5,930 bases of DNA from Promethearchaeota archaeon (GCA_016839865.1 JAEOTN010000335.1:1-5930), one strand, 5' to 3'. Shown: positions 1 through 4,844, counted from the first letter of the stretch. The notes: a model not told the origin generated them from the letters alone. Program-made: numbers and translations.

Positions 1-7
1 TCACCAT
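1..7 (-). CDS. start of a minus-strand gene leaving the left edge (partial)
   Basis: Only the first two codons (ATG GTG) fall inside the window, so no product can be named. The call rests on the very strong ribosome site five bases upstream, far better than those of most other genes here. The gene would lie downstream of, and on the same strand as, the GTPase gene, about 245 bases away, so it could be a separate unit or a distant operon member. An AT-rich stretch on the minus strand around 84-97 could serve as its TATA box, but this is weak. The alternative is that the motif match is chance. Confidence 0.4.
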
Positions 8-12
8 AAGCA

Positions 13-21
13 ATCACCTCC
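13..21 (-). promoter_or_regulatory. strong Shine-Dalgarno for the gene starting at base 7
   Basis: The minus strand reads GGAGGTGAT, nine bases complementary to the universal 3' end of 16S rRNA (AUCACCUCC), followed after five bases by ATG. An ATG also lies just in front (23-21), overlapping the motif; it could open a slightly longer frame, but the motif's spacing favours the ATG at 7-5. Confidence 0.5.
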
Positions 22-103
22 ATGTGCCCAAACGTAACTCAGAAAGTCACGATTTAGGACATCGGTGAAATATCTGGAGTGGACTTTTATTTATTTCGAC
101 ATT

Positions 104-121
104 ATTATCATTTTTGATAAT
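104..121. repeat. small AT-rich inverted repeat
   Basis: ATTATCA and TGATAAT form a perfect 7-bp stem around a TTTT loop. It lies in the gap between the end of the GTPase gene and the putative gene at the left edge. It may be part of a terminator or regulatory site, but an all-but-AT stem of this size can arise by chance. I see no convincing gene in the 252 bases left of the GTPase. Confidence 0.3.
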
Positions 122-252
122 GAAGATGAGTAGGGCCAGAGGGTTAAAATAGAGGGTGAATTACTGCATAGGGTTTGGAAGGTGGAGAAAACGCCGAATG
201 TACGTCACGCTGAGCATCGAAATTTCTGGATACAGGAAAATATATGCTTCAA

Positions 253-798
253 TCAAGTCATATCCTTCAATACCATTTCACTTAAAGTTTTGAATGCGAG
301 TTCTACATTCTCCCCGGTTTTTGCACTGGTTAAAAGAACTTCGGCACGATTATAATTCGATGCAAATTTACCGATATCGTCCAAATTCAGTTGTGCTTCC
401 TTCCCCAAATCGCATTTGTTTCCGAGGATGATCGCGGGGAGTTCTCCCACAGCATCATGAATCAATTTCATCCATCCTGCCAATGCCGCTAATGTCTCCT
501 TCCTGGTAACATCACAGACCCCGATAATTCCATTGGCTCCGTGGAAATATAATTCTTTAAATAGATGGCGAAACCCTTGTTGACCTATTATATCCCATAC
601 GAGAAGATAAACATTGATCAGTTCATTATTCACTGGATTCCGGACCTGTAATTCTTTTTTTGTGATCTTGGTCCCCATTGTCGCAATGTATTTATCCTGA
701 AAGATATCGGATACAAGTCTTCTGATCAGACTCGTCTTTCCTACGGCACTCTCCCCAACCAGGCATATCTTGAATTTAAAATGTAACGATTCGTCCAT
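253..798 (-). CDS. Rab/Ras-like small GTP-binding protein
   Basis: Complete 181-aa P-loop GTPase of the Ras superfamily, close to the usual length of the bare G domain. All five G motifs are visible: G1 GESAVGKTS (15-23), a switch I threonine T40 in YIATMG, G3 WDIIGQ (68-73) with Q73 at the place of the catalytic Ras Gln61, G4 NKCD (127-130) and G5 TSAK (157-160). The WD before the G3 and the YxxTxG switch I resemble the Rab branch. The protein ends right after the domain with no C-terminal cysteine, so it cannot be prenylated like eukaryotic Rabs and has no membrane segment; it is probably cytosolic. Family knowledge says such proteins are GTP/GDP switches. The partner and pathway are unknown. 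The start ATG has GGGAG ten bases upstream (809-813), a rather long spacing. It appears to be transcribed alone from a TATA box at 843-852. Confidence 0.93.
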   Translation of the reverse strand: MDESLHFKFKICLVGESAVGKTSLIRRLVSDIFQDKYIATMGTKITKKELQVRNPVNNELINVYLLVWDIIGQQGFRHLFKELYFHGANGIIGVCDVTRKETLAALAGWMKLIHDAVGELPAIILGNKCDLGKEAQLNLDDIGKFASNYNRAEVLLTSAKTGENVELAFKTLSEMVLKDMT

Positions 799-842
799 GG
801 ACTGAAGGCTCCCAAGTACTTGAAGACTAATTTTGTAAACAC

Positions 843-852
843 CATTTATATC
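843..852 (-). promoter_or_regulatory. TATA box (box A) of the GTPase gene
   Basis: The minus strand reads GATATAAATG inside an A-rich run. Placing archaeal initiation about 25 bases downstream puts the transcript start near 820-825, giving a leader of roughly 25 bases that contains the GGGAG ribosome site. Confidence 0.5.
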
Positions 853-921
853 TTTTTATCTGGCTATCCTTTTTAATAATATAATGAATAACTTTATTTA
901 ATTCAAAGATATCAACCCATT

Positions 922-999
922 GCCCCCATTTCCCTACCCTTCCTCGCATAAACGCGGCTATCTGACCCGAAATTATTTTTTCTTAAGGGATTGGGGGCA
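922..999. ncRNA. structured repeat element, copy A
   Basis: An intergenic 78-nt stretch that aligns without gaps to 4230-4307 (about 50 of 78 identical by hand count). Its ends form a stem: TGCCCCCA (921-928) pairs perfectly with TGGGGGCA (992-999), continued by 930 with 990 and 932-935 with 986-989 around a single-base bulge at 931. The loop carries two blocks conserved in the other copy, ACC(C/T)TTCCTC (936-945) and CTATCTGA (958-965). It may be a small RNA, a structured untranslated element, or a miniature transposable element with terminal inverted repeats. The strand cannot be decided from the sequence. No known RNA family was recognised. Confidence 0.45.
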
Positions 1000-1470
1000 C
1001 ATCTTATAATAACTGGCTACTCTGGAAAGAGGCCTCCTGGTCATCTAAAATCGACATTCATCCCCTCTATTTCGTGTCATGACGATAATCGAGAAGGGGA
1101 TTGTTACGAGAAGGTGGAGATACTGGCTAGGTTTAGGTTGCAGATCCTCTAGGCCTTATGATTATCTGCAACTGGGTAGTGGCCGCCTCGAACTTCGCCG
1201 GGTTCTGCATTCAAAATAACGAATGTCGCTACCTGCAGCCTGAGATATTTGTTGCCCAGAAGAAGATCCTGATGTTCCCGGAAAACACTGGCTATGATAC
1301 GGCGAATATCGTTTTGAACGATTGAAACTCGACTTCCTCTCAAAAACAGGATCAAGTAATTCTAATTTTTTATTTTTCTCTTTTAGTTAGTGTGTTCGTA
1401 AGCGCAGTTTAGAATTTAGAATGGATGTCCAGATGGTTAAGTAGGATTCTAATGTTAATGAAGTTGGCAA
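1000..1470. other. gene-poor intergenic stretch
   Basis: No convincing gene was found between copy A and the promoter of the 172-aa gene. The stretch is GC-richer in its first 350 bases and AT-rich after. It holds an inverted pair ATCCCCT / AGGGGAT (1060-1066 and 1095-1101), the 8-bp palindrome GTCATGAC (1076-1083), short open frames on both strands around 1079-1355, and T-rich tracts near 1365-1385. The base composition shift suggests remnants of other DNA. Confidence 0.4.
1149..1355 (-). pseudogene. doubtful open frame, possible gene remnant
   Basis: A 68-codon frame on the minus strand, GC-richer than the genes around it. Its second half (for example QVATFVILNAEPGEVRGG) looks protein-like, but there is no ribosome site or TATA box suited to its ATG. 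The other strand is also open here: a 55-codon ATG frame at 1158-1325. On the minus strand a second frame upstream reads KLELLDPVFERKSS and would need a frameshift to join. I do not recognise a family. It could be the tail of a decayed gene or plain chance in GC-richer DNA. Confidence 0.18.
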
Positions 1471-1473
1471 AAG

Positions 1474-1483
1474 TATATAAATA
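1474..1483 (+). promoter_or_regulatory. TATA box of the 172-aa / 207-aa gene pair
   Basis: TATATAAATA preceded by a purine-rich AAAAG, a typical archaeal BRE plus box A. Initiation about 25 bases downstream falls near 1500-1505, leaving a leader of some 20-25 bases that carries the GGGGG ribosome site at 1513-1517. Confidence 0.65.
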
Positions 1484-1492
1484 TAATTTCTG

Positions 1493-1504
1493 ATTTCATG
1501 AAAT
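1493..1504. promoter_or_regulatory. 12-bp palindrome at the predicted transcription start
   Basis: ATTTCATGAAAT is a perfect dyad placed where transcription of the following gene pair should begin, about 10-20 bases downstream of the TATA box. A repressor dimer bound here would block initiation, so it is a candidate operator. In AT-rich DNA a 12-bp palindrome is also possible by chance. Confidence 0.3.
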
Positions 1505-1525
1505 ATATATTAGGGGGATAATTGA

Positions 1526-2044
1526 ATGAATGAAAAAGGGTCAGAAGAGGAATTTGAAGAAACATTGAAATTGTTTGCTATGGTTTTTAAATCAAAAACG
1601 TTGAGTCGAGAACATTCAGAGGGAATTATGATTACTGAAATCGGAAATCAAACTATTGCCGGTGTTTTTGATTATAATATTGATAGTGCAAGAAAAAGAT
1701 TGAATGAATATATTGAAAAACAAGAGGGAATTATTCAACCAATTCCAATAGATGAGGGGGAAATAGAATCAGCATTATGGGGATTAAGGTGCGGGAAAGC
1801 ATTAATGATTGATATGCAATTTACACCAGGTCCAAAAGTAATTACAGCGGATGATTTAAAACAGATAAAAATTCAATTATATGAAGGAATAGAAAGAAAA
1901 AAAAGACAAATAAAAAGAACAGAAAAACTAATTGAAGAAATTAAAAAATTAGAAGAATCTGAGAATGAAGATTTAATCCCTCATATTATTGATGAGATAA
2001 TAAAATTAGGTATAGTATGGAAACCATATCCTGTAATTCGTTAG
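1526..2044 (+). CDS. hypothetical coiled-coil protein
   Basis: A 172-aa soluble protein with no signal peptide or membrane segment and no family I recognise. Residues 1-105 look like a compact mixed alpha/beta region, with a notable GLRCGKALMIDMQF stretch (86-99). Residues 109-146 are a highly charged helix, rich in K, E and R with spaced L/I, likely a coiled coil. The C-terminal 25 residues return to a globular pattern ending in WKPYPVIR. The start is supported by GGGGG eight bases upstream and by a clear TATA box. The 207-aa membrane protein follows after only 32 bases with no promoter seen in the gap, so the two are probably co-transcribed and may act together at the membrane. Codon use is strongly AT-biased, like the next two genes and unlike the GTPase. 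Confidence 0.85.
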   Translation: MNEKGSEEEFEETLKLFAMVFKSKTLSREHSEGIMITEIGNQTIAGVFDYNIDSARKRLNEYIEKQEGIIQPIPIDEGEIESALWGLRCGKALMIDMQFTPGPKVITADDLKQIKIQLYEGIERKKRQIKRTEKLIEEIKKLEESENEDLIPHIIDEIIKLGIVWKPYPVIR

Positions 2045-2076
2045 TTAAGAATAATTTAGAGTCTTGAAGTGAGAAA

Positions 2077-2700
2077 ATGTCTAATGAAAATGGAAAAAGA
2101 ATACAATTTATTATCGAACAACATTACGAGGAAGTTAAAAATTTCTGGGTTAGAACAAATTTTTTCTTTATAATAAGTTCTATCGGTTTTGGTTTTATAA
2201 TAGTAAGTTTTACCAGTGAAAATCAATTACATCCATTATTAATCTATACAATCTCCTTAGGTGGCATCATCTTTTCTTTGACGTGGTTCCAGATAAATCG
2301 GATGTCAAAATATTATGAAGATCGATGGATGGTCGATGCTCGTAGGCTAGCATCAAAAGAAGGGAATGAACAATTAAAAGAAAGTTTCAAATTCTCGCTT
2401 GGTTTCTATGAAAGGGAAGTAAGAGAAGGAAAAGAAGAACGAAAAAAAAGAGGGTTTGATAATGTTCCTAGACCCTGGGGGCGTAGCGCAACATCTAGTG
2501 TATTTGTTATCATTGGGATATTTTATATTGGATGGATTTTCCTTTGTTTATGGGCGATTAATGAAGTTTCAAAACTAAATATTCTTTCAATTGAAATAGG
2601 TGGAGGAATTATGCTATCAGTTATCCTTACTACATGCATTATACTCTCCTATCCTAAAAAATATAAAAATGGTTCTCCAAAAATGAAGAAAAAAAGATAG
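2077..2700 (+). CDS. four-helix integral membrane protein, RipA-like in part
   Basis: A 207-aa protein with four hydrophobic segments at about 29-46, 53-73, 140-162 and 172-192. A charged cytosolic stretch (about 80-135) lies between the two helix pairs, and the tail is very basic (KKYKNGSPKMKKKR). The first half, with WVRTNFFFIISS leading into helix 1 and WFQINRMSKYYEDRW after helix 2, resembles the two-helix module of proteins annotated as RipA-family octameric membrane proteins and of SLATT-type two-helix effectors. This is recognition by eye only, and length and the second helix pair differ. Function is therefore not assigned. GAAGTGAG at 2066-2073 is a modest ribosome site for the ATG. 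It is the second gene of a likely two-gene operon and converges with the 250-aa gene. Confidence 0.85.
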   Translation: MSNENGKRIQFIIEQHYEEVKNFWVRTNFFFIISSIGFGFIIVSFTSENQLHPLLIYTISLGGIIFSLTWFQINRMSKYYEDRWMVDARRLASKEGNEQLKESFKFSLGFYEREVREGKEERKKRGFDNVPRPWGRSATSSVFVIIGIFYIGWIFLCLWAINEVSKLNILSIEIGGGIMLSVILTTCIILSYPKKYKNGSPKMKKKR

Positions 2701-2703
2701 TAA

Positions 2704-2719
2704 TGTGCCATATGGCACA
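2704..2719. terminator. 16-bp perfect palindrome between convergent genes
   Basis: TGTGCCATATGGCACA starts four bases after the stop of the 207-aa gene and lies 18 bases from the stop of the convergent 250-aa gene. As RNA it would form a 6-bp GC-rich stem with an ATAT loop. Read on the minus strand it is followed by a T-rich run ending in seven Ts (2683-2697 region), which looks like an intrinsic terminator for the 250-aa gene; on the plus strand only weak T-runs follow. A binding site for a dimeric regulator is the alternative. Confidence 0.45.
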
Positions 2720-2737
2720 GTCGAGTTAATATCGTAT

Positions 2738-3490
2738 TTATATTGGAAAAAATATTCGTTTAAGAGGATTTTCAATTAACAAACTTTGTTCTAAATCTTC
2801 TTTCATCGTTTTCTTTAACTTTTTCGATTTTATATTTAATTGTTTTATAAATAGTTTAGGATCTGTTTCTTTGAGTTGTTTTGCTCGCGTCGATTGCATC
2901 AATATTTTTGTTATTAAAAGTGATTCATCACCAAGTGTTTTAAAAATATCATCAATTAATAAGAGAACTCTATTATTTTCAAGCTCTATTAGCTCGATTT
3001 GGTTTCGAAGAGTTATCATTTTTTTATTTTCGATTTGTAATTCTAATGTACAATGAGTTCCTATCATTTTCGCTATTAGATTAATCAAATTAATTGAAAA
3101 AATATTGGGTTCTACTTTTTCTCCTCCTGTTTCAATTGTGTCAAATTGATTTTCTTCCCAAGTTTTAATTTTAATAATCTCTTCTTCAATTTCTTTAAGA
3201 AGCTTTGGTGATCCTGCAGCTCCCCCTAAGATTAATACCAATTTACTATTTTTTATTTTATTCTCTTCATCAAGGAAATCTATTGAGCGTATTGTTTTGA
3301 CAATATCGAAATAGTTTATTGTTTTATTCAATCCTTCATTAAATTCTGAATAAATTTTAACTTTCATTTCATGTTTCCATTTTTTAATTCTTAATTTTTG
3401 TTGAACCCACGAAGTATAATACCAACCAATTATCGTTACAAGCCAACCTCCAATAGCAATCCCCAAAATAATTTCCAGGCCATCAGACAT
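2738..3490 (-). CDS. single-pass membrane protein with helical cytosolic domain
   Basis: A 250-aa protein with one N-terminal hydrophobic segment (about 6-29, GIAIGGWLVTIIGWYY) followed by a basic helix (32-45, KLRIKKWKHEMKVK) that should keep the rest in the cytoplasm. The remainder is almost wholly helical and charged. A glycine-containing loop at 89-93 (GGAAG) with KLVLILGG before it looks superficially nucleotide-binding but has no GKT/S, so I do not call it a P-loop. I recognise no named family; many uncharacterised proteins share this anchor-plus-helix layout. The start is well supported: GAGGG (3496-3500) five bases before the ATG, and a TATA box at 3521-3530. It is AT-rich like the two convergent genes, and all three may form one accessory block. 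Confidence 0.85.
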   Translation of the reverse strand: MSDGLEIILGIAIGGWLVTIIGWYYTSWVQQKLRIKKWKHEMKVKIYSEFNEGLNKTINYFDIVKTIRSIDFLDEENKIKNSKLVLILGGAAGSPKLLKEIEEEIIKIKTWEENQFDTIETGGEKVEPNIFSINLINLIAKMIGTHCTLELQIENKKMITLRNQIELIELENNRVLLLIDDIFKTLGDESLLITKILMQSTRAKQLKETDPKLFIKQLNIKSKKLKKTMKEDLEQSLLIENPLKRIFFPI

Positions 3491-3520
3491 ATTTTCCCTC
3501 TATCCTTCAAGCCTTTAATC

Positions 3521-3530
3521 TATATAAAAT
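3521..3530 (-). promoter_or_regulatory. TATA box of the 250-aa membrane protein gene
   Basis: The minus strand reads ATTTTATATA. Initiation about 25 bases downstream falls near 3498-3500, giving a very short leader or a nearly leaderless transcript. The box directly abuts the stop codon of the broken gene upstream. Confidence 0.55.
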
Positions 3531-3780
3531 TATGTTAGAGATGCCTCTTTCTTTCTCTCCCATTCCTTCCTCCAGTTGTAAAATGAGGGCCATATCTCCT
3601 TCGGTTTTGATTTCGGATATCCCCGCTCCAACATATACATGCAGATCTGTTTGTCCATCCTTTTGAGTGGATCGTATTCCTCACCATCCAGGAATGCGAT
3701 TATGGCTTCCTTATTGTGCTCCTAGGGAATGATGATGAAGAATGTGAATTTCGTTTCGATGGTAAATGTAAGTATTAGAA
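3530..3780 (-). pseudogene. broken 3' end of an unrecognised gene
   Basis: The minus strand from 3721 down to the TAA at 3530-3532 reads as 63 well-formed codons (for example YMLERGYPKSKPKEIWPSF, then NWRKEWERKKEASLT), typical of a real protein C-terminus rich in charged and aromatic residues. The frame is cut by an in-frame TAG at 3722-3724. The same frame continues sensibly beyond it (TFTIETKFTFFIIIP) back to a TGA near 3780. The first usable ATG after the TAG is at 3658-3656 and would give only 42 residues, with no good ribosome site. I do not recognise the family. The best reading is the decayed tail of a lost gene; a small 42-aa protein is the alternative. Confidence 0.45.
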
Positions 3781-3890
3781 CTCACCAGTTGTAGGTTGCA
3801 GAAAAGTGAAACAAATAAGATTCTATATTGATATGCAATAATAAAAATATCAGTTCGGCCAGTGCTCTAAAGTCTTTAAGTATAAATAAT

Positions 3891-3912
3891 TTTTGTAGAC
3901 ATTTCTACAAAA
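3891..3912. promoter_or_regulatory. 9-bp inverted repeat, candidate regulator site
   Basis: TTTTGTAGA and TCTACAAAA form a perfect dyad separated by CATT. Its core GTAGACATTTCTAC matches the core GTAGAAATTTCTAG upstream of the 4446 gene, and AAAACT follows both. A TATAAATAAT lies directly upstream (3881-3890). The shared motif in two promoter regions supports a common transcription factor. Confidence 0.5.
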
Positions 3913-3943
3913 CTGTTTAATAATAGTATATCCTGGCATTATA

Positions 3944-3953
3944 CAATATAAAC
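3944..3953 (+). promoter_or_regulatory. likely TATA box of the 62-aa gene
   Basis: CAATATAAAC; initiation about 25 bases on would fall near 3972-3975, leaving a leader of about 15 bases with the ribosome site, much as for the 4446 gene. Two upstream alternatives, TATAAATAAT (3881-3890) and TTTAATAATA (3916-3925), would give longer leaders. Confidence 0.4.
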
Positions 3954-3988
3954 CCACTTTATTATCTGCATTTCACCATGGAGGAATT

Positions 3989-4177
3989 ATGTCTAGAACA
4001 AAGCATATTCCTTTTGAAGATTGTGATTGTTTGAACTGCCGATTAACGAGGATAGAAAATTCTTTGGAAGAAATCAAGGTAATCCTTGAAAACTCCCCAC
4101 CGAAACCTGTGAAGACCCGAGATATTAAAATCCAAAAAACCCAAAATATTCGTTCGCTACCTAATAAAATAAGGTGA
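3989..4177 (+). CDS. small protein with Cys cluster and basic tail
   Basis: A 62-aa protein with no recognised family. H6 and the cysteines of CDCLNC (C12, C14, C17) form an H-x5-C-x-C-x2-C cluster that could bind zinc, perhaps between two chains. Residues 18-34 are a likely amphipathic helix (RLTRIENSLEEIKVILE) able to dimerise. A proline hinge (SPPKP) follows, then a basic disordered tail rich in K, R and Q. This layout would suit a small nucleic-acid-binding or adaptor protein, but that is inference only. The start is strongly supported by GGAGG at 3980-3984, four bases before ATG. The gene stands alone between a dyad-bearing promoter region and a T-tract. Confidence 0.7.
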   Translation: MSRTKHIPFEDCDCLNCRLTRIENSLEEIKVILENSPPKPVKTRDIKIQKTQNIRSLPNKIR

Positions 4178-4204
4178 TCATTGGCATAATAATGATAAAA
4201 TAGC

Positions 4205-4211
4205 TTTTTTT
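4205..4211 (+). terminator. T-tract terminator of the 62-aa gene
   Basis: Seven consecutive Ts, 28 bases after the stop codon, match archaeal oligo-T termination. GGGG-AATAAA-CCCC directly follows (4213-4226) and could form a small stem. Confidence 0.4.
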
Positions 4212-4229
4212 AGGGGAATAAACCCCAAC

Positions 4230-4307
4230 GTCCCCAATTCCCAACCTTTCCTCTTGCATTGCTGACTATCTGATTTGTATAGATATTTCCTATAGGGATT
4301 GTTGACA
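4230..4307. ncRNA. structured repeat element, copy B
   Basis: Ungapped partner of 922-999. The stem is kept although weaker: GTC (4230-4232) with GAC (4304-4306), a two-by-two internal loop, CAAT (4235-4238) with ATTG (4298-4301), the same one-base bulge (4239), then CCC (4240-4242) with GGG (4295-4297). One pair changes from C-G in copy A to T-A here (4231 with 4305), a compensatory change. The loop motifs ACCTTTCCTC (4244-4253) and CTATCTGA (4266-4273) are retained. It sits between the 62-aa gene and the promoter of the 132-aa gene. Confidence 0.45.
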
Positions 4308-4323
4308 TCATTTTTTGGAGCAC

Positions 4324-4372
4324 CCTAACGATGCAATATTAGGATGTATTTAAACCAGGACTGTCCTAATAT
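4324..4372. promoter_or_regulatory. cluster of TTAGGA half-sites in inverted arrangement
   Basis: CCTAA (4324-4328), ATATTAGGA (4336-4344) and TCCTAATAT (4364-4372) are three copies of one half-site in alternating orientation. The last two form a perfect 9-bp inverted repeat with a 19-base spacer, and AGGAC-T-GTCCT (4357-4367) is nested at its right end. Located 75-120 bases before the 4446 start, the cluster could bind a regulator. A TATTTAAA inside (4347-4354) may be another TATA-like box. Confidence 0.35.
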
Positions 4373-4382
4373 AAGACCTTTG

Positions 4383-4398
4383 TGTAGAAATTTCTAGG
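4383..4398. promoter_or_regulatory. palindromic site shared with the 62-aa gene
   Basis: TGTAGAAATTTCTAGG contains the perfect 12-bp palindrome TAGAAATTTCTA (4385-4396). It ends a few bases upstream of the TATA box, the usual place for archaeal activators. Its counterpart is at 3894-3908. Confidence 0.5.
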
Positions 4399-4403
4399 AA
4401 AAC

Positions 4404-4411
4404 TTTATATA
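4404..4411 (+). promoter_or_regulatory. TATA box of the 132-aa secreted protein gene
   Basis: TTTATATA preceded by GGAAAAC, a fair BRE. Initiation about 25 bases downstream falls near 4432, giving a leader of about 13 bases with GGTGAG at 4435-4440. Confidence 0.65.
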
Positions 4412-4445
4412 GAAGAATAAACAAAGCTATTCTGGGTGAGAGCAG

Positions 4446-4844
4446 ATGTTCAGAAAAACTAGATTGAGAACGATATCCATAATTTTTTTATGGATTCTGG
4501 TGTGTGCAGTATTCGTCGGGGCGGTGGAGGGTGCGGTGATTAAGCAAAGTGAAAATGTAGTAGTGAACAATACCGAAACAGAGATTATAGAATCAACACT
4601 GACGGACAGATATCGCAATAGAAAATTCCGCATAGCAAATGGGGAGAACGAGATCATCGCCACTGTATGGGGTTCTAATGACGATCTGACCTGGGAGTAT
4701 TGGGACAGTGTGATTATTGATCCTGAGAAATCCGAATCGATGGTTATGGGAATAAATCACTTTTGGTACATAAAACTCACAGGGAGAACAACAGGCCCTC
4801 AAACAAGCATTGTTGATGCTTGTTTATACTATCAAACGGCGTAA
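4446..4844 (+). CDS. secreted or membrane-anchored beta-rich protein
   Basis: A 132-aa protein with a basic N-terminus (RKTRLR) and a hydrophobic segment at about 10-27, a signal peptide or N-terminal anchor. Cleavage near VEGA (27-30) is possible. The mature part alternates short strands and turns: WGSNDDLTWEYWD (75-87), NHFWYIKLTG (104-113) and SIVDACLYYQ (121-130). That pattern resembles the small beta-sandwich domains seen on secreted and phage-tail-like surface proteins (GSNDxxTW...YxYIKxTG), so an exposed binding or structural role outside the cell is likely. The resemblance is by eye. GGTGAG five bases before the ATG, a good TATA box and a shared palindrome support expression as a single-gene unit. 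Confidence 0.85.
   Translation: MFRKTRLRTISIIFLWILVCAVFVGAVEGAVIKQSENVVVNNTETEIIESTLTDRYRNRKFRIANGENEIIATVWGSNDDLTWEYWDSVIIDPEKSESMVMGINHFWYIKLTGRTTGPQTSIVDACLYYQTA

Noticed and set aside
922..999. tRNA or box C/D RNA reading of the structured element
   Set aside because: No cloverleaf arms or T-loop signature, and CTGA occurs without a matching C box (RUGAUGA) near the stem.
1079..1219. 46-codon arginine-rich plus-strand open frame
   Set aside because: No ribosome site or promoter, arginine-heavy composition typical of chance frames in GC-richer DNA.
2871..3056. 61-codon plus-strand open frame
   Set aside because: Lies wholly inside, and antisense to, the well-supported 250-aa membrane protein gene; no ribosome site.
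2738..3490. possible P-loop at the GGAAG stretch of the 250-aa protein
   Set aside because: No GK[ST] follows and no Walker B partner is visible, so nucleotide binding is not supported.
3722..3724. TAG read as pyrrolysine in the broken minus-strand frame
   Set aside because: TAG ends the 172-aa and 207-aa genes as an ordinary stop, the frame has no start codon upstream before a TGA, and no pyrrolysine genes are in the window.
1134..3802. shared 11-mer TAGGTTGCAGA at 1134-1144 and 3792-3802
   Set aside because: Several exact 11-mer matches are expected by chance in a window of this size, and flanks do not align.
4427..4802. two overlapping minus-strand open frames (4427-4663 and 4593-4802)
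   Set aside because: Antisense shadows of the 132-aa secreted protein gene, which has TATA box, ribosome site and signal peptide.
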